A stretch of DNA of 60,941 nucleotides from contig JAISNC010000093.1 in assembly GCA_031276355.1 (NCBI GenBank), positions 1 through 60,941 of the forward strand, in the 5' to 3' direction. This stretch comes from Odoribacteraceae bacterium (GTDB lineage: Bacteria > Bacteroidota > Bacteroidia > Bacteroidales > Marinifilaceae). Under the pieces are notes generated by a model. That model was not told the origin of the DNA, did no database searches, and was given only the letters and a program-made list of their open reading frames with translations. The translations under genes were made by a program, and so were the position numbers. This document shows positions 47,864 to 57,236 of the stretch, piece by piece (within the stretch, counting starts at the first letter, position 1; each line of letters starts with the position of its first letter).

Positions 47864-49318
47864 TTATTTATCGTAGAAGCGGGTGAGCTGGTAGACGTGA
47901 TCGTTCAACTCCTTCATGTTGTCGAGCAGGGGGCGGTAGGGCTGGAAGTCCCACGTGACGATGCCCTTGTTGGAGTCGCGGTTGGAGGGGTCGGTGTTCA
48001 TGTTCTGCGGGTCGTTGTCCTGGTACGTGAACCAGTGCCAGCCGACGCACCCCTTGCTCTTGATGAGTTCGAGGGTGAAGTTCTGGTAAAAGTAGCCGCG
48101 ATCGGCCTGCGTCTGGACGTTCCAGCCGGCACCCGTGTTGTTCGGGAGGCCGGAGTCCTCGCCCTTGACGTAGAACTCGACGATCATGAAAGGTTTGCCG
48201 GACCACGCGACCCAGTCGCGCATCATCGCCTGGTCGGGCTGCCAGCTGCGGTAGTGGTCGATCGAGATGATGTCGGCGTACTGCCCGGCGACGCGCATGA
48301 TCTCGGGATTGGCCAGCTCCTCGTCCTCCTGGTTGAACTTGGTGCCGAGGAACAGGTGGTTCGGGTCGTAACGGCGCAAGGCCTCGGCCACTTTCTTGAT
48401 AAAGGCCTCGAAGTAATAACCGGTGAAGGCGCGGCGGTCGGCATCCGTCACGTCGGCCAGCGAGGCATCTTTCCCCTTCCGGGCATCGAGCCAGGCTTTC
48501 GCCGCGACGTGGTTGTGGTGCGACGCGGGAAAGTAGGCGAGGCAGCGGTCGAGGGCATCGTCCTTCCACGGCAACTCGTTGTCGACGAAGTAGCCGAGGA
48601 GGTACTTGTCGTTCTTGTACTGCTCGGCCTTCTTCATCTCGTTGTCGACGTAGGTGTCGAAACGGGGATCGAAGACCATCACCACGTCTCGCTCGTACCC
48701 TTGCCAACCGGCGTGGGAGAAATCCTCGCCGTCGCTGATCATCCGGGCGCGCAACTTGGCCATCGGCTCCAGGAAGACGCAGTAGACGGGCGGCGCGGAC
48801 AACGCGCGCAGCTCGGCGACGTTCGACCAGCAGCCCGCGCCGTTAAAGCCGTAGGACTTGATCCGCTCGGTCTCCTGCCTGGCCCAGCTGGAGGCGGAAC
48901 CATACGTGGTCTGCAAGGCGCTCTTCTGGCGATCGGAGGAGCCGGGATTGAAAACGGCCACCGCCTTGTGGATAAAAAGATCTCCCCCGGGGTCGATGAT
49001 CCACCAGCGGCCGTCGATCTTCTCCACGCGGAAAAAGCCCGTGGCCGCACGCGCCCCGGCCTTCCATCCCCCGTAAACGCTCTTGGAAGGCTCCCCGGAG
49101 GGAGTGAAACCGGGCAGGCGATCCACCGTCTGGGCGGTGTAGAAGTTCCACGCGGTGGAGGTGGCGTTGGGACGGCTCTTGACCTCCCGGAAAGGCGGCT
49201 TCTCCTCGTCCGGGTCGGGCTTATAGACATCGTCGATCCCCGGCCCGTCGTCGCCCGAGCAGGAGAGGCAGGGGCCAGCGATCGCCAAGAGAACCAGCAG
49301 GAATAATTTCGTTTTCAT
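47864..49318 (-). CDS. Clan GH-A type glycoside hydrolase (agarase-like)
   Basis: FFRVEKIDGRWWIIDPGGDLFIHKAVAVF; candidate acid/base YFVDNELPW; candidate nucleophile PFMIVEFYVKGED. Confidence 0.7.
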   Translation of the reverse strand: MKTKLFLLVLLAIAGPCLSCSGDDGPGIDDVYKPDPDEEKPPFREVKSRPNATSTAWNFYTAQTVDRLPGFTPSGEPSKSVYGGWKAGARAATGFFRVEKIDGRWWIIDPGGDLFIHKAVAVFNPGSSDRQKSALQTTYGSASSWARQETERIKSYGFNGAGCWSNVAELRALSAPPVYCVFLEPMAKLRARMISDGEDFSHAGWQGYERDVVMVFDPRFDTYVDNEMKKAEQYKNDKYLLGYFVDNELPWKDDALDRCLAYFPASHHNHVAAKAWLDARKGKDASLADVTDADRRAFTGYYFEAFIKKVAEALRRYDPNHLFLGTKFNQEDEELANPEIMRVAGQYADIISIDHYRSWQPDQAMMRDWVAWSGKPFMIVEFYVKGEDSGLPNNTGAGWNVQTQADRGYFYQNFTLELIKSKGCVGWHWFTYQDNDPQNMNTDPSNRDSNKGIVTWDFQPYRPLLDNMKELNDHVYQLTRFYDK

Positions 49319-49322
49319 CGCG

Positions 49323-50309
49323 TCAATAGTTTAGCGTGTTCTCGTCCTGCCACTCGTTCACGCCGTCGCGGATCCTGTTGCGGAAGGTGAGCGTGTCGCG
49401 GGCGTGGTAGATGTTGCCGCCCTTCGCGTACTTGTAAGCCAGGAAGATTTTCCTGTCTTGCAAGAGCCGCGCCCGGTTGAAGGCGCTCTCGCCGTCGGCC
49501 TCTACTTCATAGGAGGCACCGGGCAGGGCCGTCACCGTGATCGTCCCGTCCTCCTCCTGGGTGAGCTTGAATTGCGGCGTTGTCGCGCTTAACTCGTCGC
49601 CCACCGCATTGACGTGCAACTCCCGCGGCCCGACGGTCGCGAGGCTCCAGACGCGCGCGTCGGCCTGCGGGATCGTCGTCGGGTAATCGATCGTGTCCAC
49701 CGGCGTGTTCGAGGGATCTGTCACCACGACGCACCCGCCGTGCCAGTAGTGCCCGAAGAGCATGTTCTCGTAACGTACCCCCACGACGAGCGTCTCCTTG
49801 CCCGCGAGCAGTGTCGTGGAACTTACTTCCGTCAGGCGCAGGGGCACGACAAAGCGCGGCGACGTGCGCGAGGGGTCGGCGAGGAAAGCGGCCGAGTCCA
49901 CGCGCACCGTGATCGCGCCGAGATGCGCCCCGGCGGGTATCACCGTCTGCCCGGCCGGTTTCCCGTCGACCAAGAGGGAGTACTCGTTGGCGGGTAACTC
50001 CGCGAGGGCGGCGATCGGGGCACATAGATTCTTGATGTAGGAGAACGCGTGATTCTTCATGTCGGCCAGTGTCGCGGCGTTCACTAACGAGGGGTCGACC
50101 TCGAAGCGCACGACCCGCTCCTCCTTGTTATCAATGACACCGGCGAGGTTCACGCCGATCCTGAACTGCATCCCCTCGCCGACGACCACCGAGCGAACGT
50201 CCGTCTGGTAAGGGAAATAGATCGCCTGCTCGTCGTAATCCTTCACGTAATCGTCGTAGCAGGAGGTCAACGCGGCGATAGCCACGAGTGTGAAAATGTA
50301 TCGTTTCAT
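49323..50309 (-). CDS. DUF1735-like surface lipoprotein
   Basis: Lipobox LTSC; YDEQAIYFPYQTDVRSVVVGEGMQFRIGVNLAGVIDNKEERVVRFEVDPSLV; position after SusD. Confidence 0.7.
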   Translation of the reverse strand: MKRYIFTLVAIAALTSCYDDYVKDYDEQAIYFPYQTDVRSVVVGEGMQFRIGVNLAGVIDNKEERVVRFEVDPSLVNAATLADMKNHAFSYIKNLCAPIAALAELPANEYSLLVDGKPAGQTVIPAGAHLGAITVRVDSAAFLADPSRTSPRFVVPLRLTEVSSTTLLAGKETLVVGVRYENMLFGHYWHGGCVVVTDPSNTPVDTIDYPTTIPQADARVWSLATVGPRELHVNAVGDELSATTPQFKLTQEEDGTITVTALPGASYEVEADGESAFNRARLLQDRKIFLAYKYAKGGNIYHARDTLTFRNRIRDGVNEWQDENTLNY

Positions 50310-50333
50310 AGTCTTGTTTTTCAAAGTGTGAAT

Positions 50334-52145
50334 CTATTGCCAGCTATCCCAGCCCTCGTTCTGGATCATGCTACTCATGTTGACGACCTCCCGGTAAGGG
50401 ATCGGCAGGTATGCCGAGGTGAAGGCGCGACGCCCGACGACGTGGTTGAAGTCGTAGGTGAAGCTGTTGTCGCCGTTCTTGACCACGTTGACCCCGTGAA
50501 CCTCCCTGTTGAGTTCTCCCAGCGTCGTCGTCCAGCGCCGGACATCGTAGAACCAAAGTCCCTCGAAACAGGTTTCGATCCGCCGCTCGTTCCGCAGGAA
50601 GAGATCGAAGGCCTGCTTGCCGGAGATGGCGATCTGGTCGAGGTACGGGTCGGTGACAAGCCCGGCGACACCATCGTAGGTAGTACGGCCCCGCAGGAGG
50701 GCGATTGCCTCCTTCGCCGTCAGCCCGTGGACGGGCGTTGTAGGCCCGGCGTAACGGTTGGCGGCCTCGGCGAAGGCCAGCACCAGGTGTGCCCAGCGGA
50801 TATGGAACTTGGCGTGCGGCATACGGCTGATGGTGGTGTTCGACCAGTTGACACCACCGTACACGAACTTCTTGACGTGGTAGTTCGTCAGGCTGTTCTT
50901 CGAGCTTTTCCCCGCGGCGTCCTTCCCCTCCGCCCAGTGCTCGAAGGTGTAGGGGGACGCGGGATTACCGGCACTGATCGTGCGGTTGTTATAGAATATC
51001 ACGCTGTAAAAGCGGGGGTCGCGATTCGCGTACGGGTTCGCCGGATCGTAGGCGTAGGTCGGTGACTGCCCGAGCGGGTAGCCGTCGGCCATGCCGAACG
51101 CGTCCACCAGCTCCTGCGTCGCTCCCAACACGCCGTTGCCCTGGAAACCGCCCGGGTAAAAGGCCCGCTCCATGTCGTCGTTGCCGCTCTTGGGGCGCGA
51201 GGCAAAGACGATGCAGGGATTGTTCGGGTCAAACCAGTTGACGGCTCGCTTCACGTTAAACCCGTTGGTGACGTTGTCCACGGTCATCTTGAAATCCATC
51301 ACCTCCTTCGCGAAGCGCGCGGCCTTCTCCCACCGCGACGGGTCGTTCGCCTCGTTAAACCGCGGGCTTGCCCACGTCAAGTAGACCAGGGCCTTGATCG
51401 CCACGGTGGTGATCCCGTCGAGGCGGCCCCAGTTCTGGCTGCCGAGCACCAGCCGCTCCTCCGTCGACGAGACGAGGAAATCGCGGTGAGCCACGGGGAG
51501 GTACTTGTAGGCCGAGTCGCAGTCGGCGACGATCTGTTGCACGCACGCCTCGTAGGTATCGCGGCGAAAGTCGAGTCGCGAGGCGATCTCTTCCGGTGTC
51601 ATGTTGGCCACGTTCACCGGCTCGCGGAGAATCGGGAACCCCAGCATCTCGCCGTTCGTTCCCCTGCCGCCAAACTTCTTGAGCAGGTCCCACTGGAACC
51701 AGGCCCGCAGGGCAAATGCCTCCCCCTTCAAGCGGGCCCGCAGGAGATCGTTCTGGTGTTCGTCCAACAAAAAGCGGGTGTTATAGCCGCGGTCGTCCTT
51801 GAGGAACATGTTCACGTTGTATATCCCCCGGTAATTCCTCGTCCAGTAGGTCTGGAAGGGATCTTCCGTGGGGCTGATCGTCCCGGCGGCGAAGCGGTTG
51901 ATGATGTCGGTGGAGGTGGTGCGGACGGCGTTATCCGTGGCCCCGTCGAGGTAGGCCCCCTCGTTGTCGTTGTAATTCGCGGAGAGGTAGTCGTAGCATT
52001 GCCCGATCAACCCCTGCACGGTACTCTGGTTGGTCCAGATATACTCCTCCGAGCGGATCGCGCTGGGATAGGGATCCAGGAAATCGTCGCACGCGCAGGC
52101 CAGCAGCGCCGCGCATCCCGAGAGTATCAATGTATCTAATTTCAT
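50334..52145 (-). CDS. SusD/RagB-like lipoprotein
   Basis: CACDDFLDPYPSAIRSEEYIWTN; RLKGEAFALRAWFQWDLLKKFGG; FLRNERRIETCFEGLWFYDVRRW. Confidence 0.92.
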   Translation of the reverse strand: MKLDTLILSGCAALLACACDDFLDPYPSAIRSEEYIWTNQSTVQGLIGQCYDYLSANYNDNEGAYLDGATDNAVRTTSTDIINRFAAGTISPTEDPFQTYWTRNYRGIYNVNMFLKDDRGYNTRFLLDEHQNDLLRARLKGEAFALRAWFQWDLLKKFGGRGTNGEMLGFPILREPVNVANMTPEEIASRLDFRRDTYEACVQQIVADCDSAYKYLPVAHRDFLVSSTEERLVLGSQNWGRLDGITTVAIKALVYLTWASPRFNEANDPSRWEKAARFAKEVMDFKMTVDNVTNGFNVKRAVNWFDPNNPCIVFASRPKSGNDDMERAFYPGGFQGNGVLGATQELVDAFGMADGYPLGQSPTYAYDPANPYANRDPRFYSVIFYNNRTISAGNPASPYTFEHWAEGKDAAGKSSKNSLTNYHVKKFVYGGVNWSNTTISRMPHAKFHIRWAHLVLAFAEAANRYAGPTTPVHGLTAKEAIALLRGRTTYDGVAGLVTDPYLDQIAISGKQAFDLFLRNERRIETCFEGLWFYDVRRWTTTLGELNREVHGVNVVKNGDNSFTYDFNHVVGRRAFTSAYLPIPYREVVNMSSMIQNEGWDSWQ

Positions 52146-52157
52146 GGTCGATTCGAT

Positions 52158-55100
52158 TTAGAACGTTAATTTAATCCCGCCGACGAAGCTCCGGAAGAGC
52201 GGGTAAGCGTTGACACCGGAATTGATCGCCTCCGGGTCGACATCCTTGATCTTCGAAAGGGTCAACAGGTTGGAGCCTTTCACGTAGAGGCGCGCCCCCC
52301 GCGCCTTGTCCGGGGAGAAGAGATGTGCCGGCAGGTTGTAGCCCAACTCGACATTCTGCAACTTGAAATAGCCCCCCTTCTCGAGCCAGAAGTCGGAGGT
52401 CTTGTAGTTGTTGTTCATCCGGTAGTAATTCAACTTCGGGTACTTGCCCCCGTTGTGGGTATCCAGCACGAACTTGGAGTAGTTGCCGTCGCCCCAGCCG
52501 TTCCAAAAGTACTCGTTCGTCAGGGGGATGTCGTAGAAGGCCCGGCCCGTGCCGATCACGCTCAGGTCAAAGCCCTTGTAGCTCACGTTGACGCGCAGGC
52601 CATACACCAGCTTCGGGGCGGAGTTACCGATCAGGCAACGATCGTTGTCGTCGATGACCCCGTCGCCGTTCATGTCCGTGTATTTAAAATCGCCCGCGTG
52701 CAACTCCTCATCGTAGAGTTGCGGGATCAGGCGCGTCTCCGCGTCATCGCGGAACTTGCCGGCGTACTTCAAGCCGAAGATCGCGCTACTTGGAAGCCCT
52801 ACCCGCGACATGTAAGAGAAGGGGTAGTGAAGCTCGTCGTTGCGCAGCACCTTCGAATCTTGCAGCGCGGCATTCGCGTCCACCGAGTAGGCCAACGCCC
52901 CCGCCCGCTCCTTGAACGAGAGGGCCAGCTCCACGCCATAGTAGCGCGTCCGGTTGTAATTCATCCACGGGGTGGCATCGCCCAACCCCACCACGAGCGG
53001 GATCACGTTCTCGATCTTCGTCACGGGGCCGTCGGTAATGGAGTTGTAGTAGTCCACCTCGAAGGCCAAGCGACGGTTCAGGGCCAACCCCTCGATGCCG
53101 GCAGAGAACTCCAGGCGGCGCTCGAGGCGCAGGTTGGGATTGCCGATCAAGCCCGGGGTCACGCGGATCGTTCCCCCGCTCTGCGTGCTCCCGAACCACT
53201 GGTTGTTGGCATGGGGGCCGAACGCTTGCCCGGTGTTGTTCCAGTTAAAGTTATCTATGTCGCGGTACGCCGACATCGAGCCGTCGTAATGCAAGAGTCC
53301 CCCCTCGGCCTTGATCTTGAGGAAATCAATGGCGCGGACTCCCGACAGGAAATTCTCCTCGGAGAGGATCCACCCCGCCCCGACCGAGGGCGAGAAGGCG
53401 TAGCGGTTATTCTTCAACGAGTAGGTGCCCGTGTAGCCCAGCGCCGCCTGGAGGAGGTAACGATCGTTGTAGGCGTAGCGTGCCGACAGGGTCGCTGTCA
53501 CCTCGCGCCGGTGTTCGGTGATAAACTTCATCGTCCGCTTGGTGATAAACGCCGTCAACGAGGCATCGATGTCGTGCCGTCCAAACACGTTCCGGTACGC
53601 GATCTTCTGCGAGCCGAAGAAACGTTGCGACAGGTAGTCGGCCAACCGCACCTTGTTTGCCATGTCGCTTACCGTGTGGCTGCTGCTCTTGACGAGTTCC
53701 GGCACCACGTTCCCGTCGCCGTCCCACCCTTTCGTGATCAGGTAGGCATCGTAATTCTCGGCCGTACCGATACGCAAGAGATTCGTCGCGTCGAACCACC
53801 CGTGGCTCGTCGCGGAGAGTCCCTTGAGCAGGAACGACAAGTCGAGGTCCACCGCCACCCGGATCAATCCCCGGCGCGTGCTCTCCGTGTACTTGCCGTT
53901 CTTCAGCAGGTTCCCCACCGGGTTTTGCGTGTAGAGTTGGCTCACGGCATACCAGGGCGAAGCCAGCTCCGGGTCGTTGTTCGCGTACACCGGGAACGAG
54001 ATGGCGGGTATCGCGCGGATGTCGTTGAGCACGGCGGGGATCTCGTAGACACCGAGCGCGGTGTTCGTCGCCTCGTCCTCGCTCGTGAAGTCGGCATCGT
54101 AGCCGTAGTTGGGCGACTTCCGGTAGGAGATGCTCGAGAAGATCCCCAGCGATGCCCGGATGAAATCGTTGAGCTTGATCTCCACGTTCGAGTGGAGGTT
54201 GACCCGGTCGTACTTCGCGGTGGGGCCGATCTTGAAGATATCCCCGTCGCCCGTGTACCCGAGGTAGGCGTGGTACTTGAGCGCGCCGCTCCCGCCGCCC
54301 GACGAGACATTCACCCGCTGGTAATTCGTCGTCGACTTCAGGAGCATCTGCTTGAAATCCACGTTCGGGTAGAACATGTCGTGGGGGTCACCCCGCGCGT
54401 ACCGCTCGATATCCTCCCGCGTGTAGAGCATCTCGAGGCCGCTGTTGTTCCGGGCGATGTTGTTCAGGCGCGCGTAATCGACACCATTGACGTACTCCGG
54501 CATCCGGTCGATCGTCCGGACACCCGCCTCGACGGTCACGTCCAACGTCCGGTCGTCGTGCCGACCGGCGCGGGTCTTGATGTAGATGATGCCGTTCGCG
54601 GCGAACGACCCGTAGAGCGTCTTCTCGACGATGTCCTTCACGATGGTCACCGATTCGATCTCGCGCGGGTCAAGGGGTGTCTCGGCAATGTCCACGGGCA
54701 CCCCGTCCATCATGTAGATAAAACTCTTCCCGCGGCCGTTGATGGAGACCTTCCAGCCGGCACCCCACCGTCCGATGCGCTCCAGGGCCGTCATCCCGGG
54801 GGCACCGTTATTCTCGATCACCTCCACGCCGCTGGCGAGGCCCGTCAACGAGTTGCGTATATCGCTCGAGCTAAAAGCCTCCAGCGCCTCGCCGGGGATC
54901 ACGACGGAGCCGCCCACCGAGTAGCGCCGCTTGATCGTCACGAACGGGAGGGGAATGTCATCCTCCTCCGAGGCGAACAACTTCACGGGCAGGAGCACCA
55001 CCTCGCCTCTCTCCAGCAACTCGCCGGCGATCGCCGTGTTGCGCGCGAAACCCGCCTTATAGAAGGTCACCACGACGCCCAAGGAAGCCCGGAAGCGGGC

Positions 55101-55313
55101 CTTTCCCTCCCCGTCGGTTTGCAGGCGATAAACTCCCTCGCCCACGGTGATTGCCACGCCGGACAAGGCGCTACCGTCGTCGCCCTTCACCGTCACGACG
55201 ATCTCCTCCTCCACCTGCTGGGCGCGGAGCGTCCCCGCCACCGGGAGCATGGAGAGCATCACGGCCACGAGCACGCGGGCCGGCATGTATTTCATCACAA
55301 TATTATATTTCAT
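52158..55313 (-). CDS. SusC/RagA-family TonB-linked receptor (divergent N-terminus)
   Basis: ALERIGRWGAGWKVSINGRGKSFIYMMDGVPVDIAETPLDPREIESVTIVKD plug; C-terminal SKIKDVDPEAINSGVNAYPLFRSFVGGIKLTF. Confidence 0.9.
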   Translation of the reverse strand: MKYNIVMKYMPARVLVAVMLSMLPVAGTLRAQQVEEEIVVTVKGDDGSALSGVAITVGEGVYRLQTDGEGKARFRASLGVVVTFYKAGFARNTAIAGELLERGEVVLLPVKLFASEEDDIPLPFVTIKRRYSVGGSVVIPGEALEAFSSSDIRNSLTGLASGVEVIENNGAPGMTALERIGRWGAGWKVSINGRGKSFIYMMDGVPVDIAETPLDPREIESVTIVKDIVEKTLYGSFAANGIIYIKTRAGRHDDRTLDVTVEAGVRTIDRMPEYVNGVDYARLNNIARNNSGLEMLYTREDIERYARGDPHDMFYPNVDFKQMLLKSTTNYQRVNVSSGGGSGALKYHAYLGYTGDGDIFKIGPTAKYDRVNLHSNVEIKLNDFIRASLGIFSSISYRKSPNYGYDADFTSEDEATNTALGVYEIPAVLNDIRAIPAISFPVYANNDPELASPWYAVSQLYTQNPVGNLLKNGKYTESTRRGLIRVAVDLDLSFLLKGLSATSHGWFDATNLLRIGTAENYDAYLITKGWDGDGNVVPELVKSSSHTVSDMANKVRLADYLSQRFFGSQKIAYRNVFGRHDIDASLTAFITKRTMKFITEHRREVTATLSARYAYNDRYLLQAALGYTGTYSLKNNRYAFSPSVGAGWILSEENFLSGVRAIDFLKIKAEGGLLHYDGSMSAYRDIDNFNWNNTGQAFGPHANNQWFGSTQSGGTIRVTPGLIGNPNLRLERRLEFSAGIEGLALNRRLAFEVDYYNSITDGPVTKIENVIPLVVGLGDATPWMNYNRTRYYGVELALSFKERAGALAYSVDANAALQDSKVLRNDELHYPFSYMSRVGLPSSAIFGLKYAGKFRDDAETRLIPQLYDEELHAGDFKYTDMNGDGVIDDNDRCLIGNSAPKLVYGLRVNVSYKGFDLSVIGTGRAFYDIPLTNEYFWNGWGDGNYSKFVLDTHNGGKYPKLNYYRMNNNYKTSDFWLEKGGYFKLQNVELGYNLPAHLFSPDKARGARLYVKGSNLLTLSKIKDVDPEAINSGVNAYPLFRSFVGGIKLTF

Positions 55314-55337
55314 ACGTGTACATTTTAAGTATTCGTT

Positions 55338-57218
55338 TTACCACGCCTTGTTCGGCACGTAATTCTTCATCTTCACTAATTCCGACTTGATGAAGGGGAT
55401 GTACTCCATCCCGTCGACCCAGGCCGTCTGCCGGTCGGCATCGAGGGGCACGCGCGTGTAGCGAAAGCCCGTCGGGTAGAGCACGGGATCCTGGCTGGCC
55501 GTAGAGAGTTTCACGGCCTGTATCCCGTAGAGCGTCCCCGCCATGATCGTGGGAGCGTCACCCCAGCGGCGGATATCGCAATAATAGTGGAACCCTTCGA
55601 AACACAGCTCGACGATCCGTTCATTTTTGATGCGGGGCCGCAGTTGGTTTTTATCGCTCGTGTAGCGGGCGAGCACGTTGGGCATCCCGACGCGGGCGCG
55701 GATCGCGTTCAGGGCCTGGAGTGCCGTGAGGTTAGCGCCGGGTGCCGCCCCGTTAGGCCCGTAGGCCTCGTTGGCCGCCTCGGCGTAATTGAGGTAAAGC
55801 TCCGCCAGCCGGATAATCGGGTCGGTCAGCACGAGACTCTTCACCGAAGAGTTCTGCGCCATCGTCCCCGTCCGCTTGCACTCGTAGTAGCCCGTCCGCG
55901 TGTACCGGTCAGCCGGCGACGTCGGCATCAGCGAGTTGGCCGGCCGCGTGCCGTTCTCCTCGATATACAGCGAGGCATTCCCGTAGCCGTCCAAGGGCTT
56001 CTGGTTATAGATCACCGCGAGCGCCAGGCGCGGGTCGCGCCGCGTGTAGGGGTTTTGCTCGTTATACTTGCCCGCGGTGACGGCCTCCGCGCGTTCCGCG
56101 TCCGTGTAGAGGGGGTATCCATCCTCCGTCTCGAAGCGGGTCACGAAATTCTCCGTGGGGCACTGCCCCGACGCGTTGGCGGCACCCGAGAAGATGCGGG
56201 GGATCAGCGTCTCGAGGCTGGGGGTGTTGTAACTCATGGTGCCGTTACTGTGTGCCCACAGCTGCTCGTTCGTGTAATTCGTCCCGTAGAAATTCTTCGT
56301 GTAATCCGCCCGGGAGAGCAGCGCGTAACCGTTCGCCAACGCCAGCTCCAGCGCCTCCCAGTTCGCGACCGCGGCTTGTTCCCACGAGGCGACGTCGCCC
56401 GACGGGTTATTCAGCGGGCTGGCGGCGTAGAGGAGCGCCCGCGCCTTGAAAGCTTTCGCCGTCACGCCGTTCGGCTTATCCTGGTCGGGATCGGCCAGGT
56501 GACCCGCGCCACTCGCGGGATCCCGCCGGGTCTTGCCGGCGGCGGCGAAGTACGCGGCAGCGGTGTCGAAATCACCGGCGACCCGGGCCAGCATCTCCCG
56601 CGTATCGAGCCGGGGCAAGTCCCACTCGTCGTCCGGCCCGAGGGCCTTGTCCACGTAGGGCAACGAGCCGTAGAAGCGGAACAGCTCGAAATGGCAGAAG
56701 GCGCGCACGAAATGGGCCTGCCCCAGCAAGTCGTTCTTGTCCGTTTCCGTGATGTCCTGCACCTCGTCCACGTGCTCGATGCAGAGGTTACAGACCCGTA
56801 TCGCCCGCCACGAGAGCGGCACCTTCGCGCGGTCCTTGTAATACCCCATGCGGCCGGCGAACCCCTCCGAGGCCACGCCCCGCTTGGGTTGCTGGGCGTA
56901 CTGCATCCGGACCATGTCGCACATGTCCGTCAACGATTCCAGCGTCAACTTCTGGTCCCAGCGCATAAAGAATAACGGGAAATGCGGCTGGATACTCCGC
57001 CCGTCCGAGCCGTCCGAGCCGCCCGTCGTCACGGGGGCGCGGTAGATGGAGTAGAGAAAGTTCTTGTAATTCGTGAACTTCGAGAAGACCTCCTTCTCGT
57101 TCAGTCCCGATTCGGGTGCCCGGTCGAGGTACTCCTCGAGGCAAGCGGTGAGGCCGGTAGCCATGAACAGCGCCAACGTCACGGCGGCCAACTTGTTATA
57201 ATATCTCGTATGTCTCAT
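55338..57218 (-). CDS. SusD/RagB-like lipoprotein
   Basis: LTACLEEYLDRAPESGLNEKEVF; FVRAFCHFELFRFYGSLPYVDK; IKNERIVELCFEGFHYYCDIRRW. Confidence 0.93.
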   Translation of the reverse strand: MRHTRYYNKLAAVTLALFMATGLTACLEEYLDRAPESGLNEKEVFSKFTNYKNFLYSIYRAPVTTGGSDGSDGRSIQPHFPLFFMRWDQKLTLESLTDMCDMVRMQYAQQPKRGVASEGFAGRMGYYKDRAKVPLSWRAIRVCNLCIEHVDEVQDITETDKNDLLGQAHFVRAFCHFELFRFYGSLPYVDKALGPDDEWDLPRLDTREMLARVAGDFDTAAAYFAAAGKTRRDPASGAGHLADPDQDKPNGVTAKAFKARALLYAASPLNNPSGDVASWEQAAVANWEALELALANGYALLSRADYTKNFYGTNYTNEQLWAHSNGTMSYNTPSLETLIPRIFSGAANASGQCPTENFVTRFETEDGYPLYTDAERAEAVTAGKYNEQNPYTRRDPRLALAVIYNQKPLDGYGNASLYIEENGTRPANSLMPTSPADRYTRTGYYECKRTGTMAQNSSVKSLVLTDPIIRLAELYLNYAEAANEAYGPNGAAPGANLTALQALNAIRARVGMPNVLARYTSDKNQLRPRIKNERIVELCFEGFHYYCDIRRWGDAPTIMAGTLYGIQAVKLSTASQDPVLYPTGFRYTRVPLDADRQTAWVDGMEYIPFIKSELVKMKNYVPNKAW

Positions 57219-57236
57219 AATCTTATTTTACACGCG

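Noticed and set aside
52323-55328. 1001-aa plus-strand ORF opposite a SusC gene
   Set aside because: Antisense artefact of GC-rich codon usage; the minus-strand SusC is unambiguous
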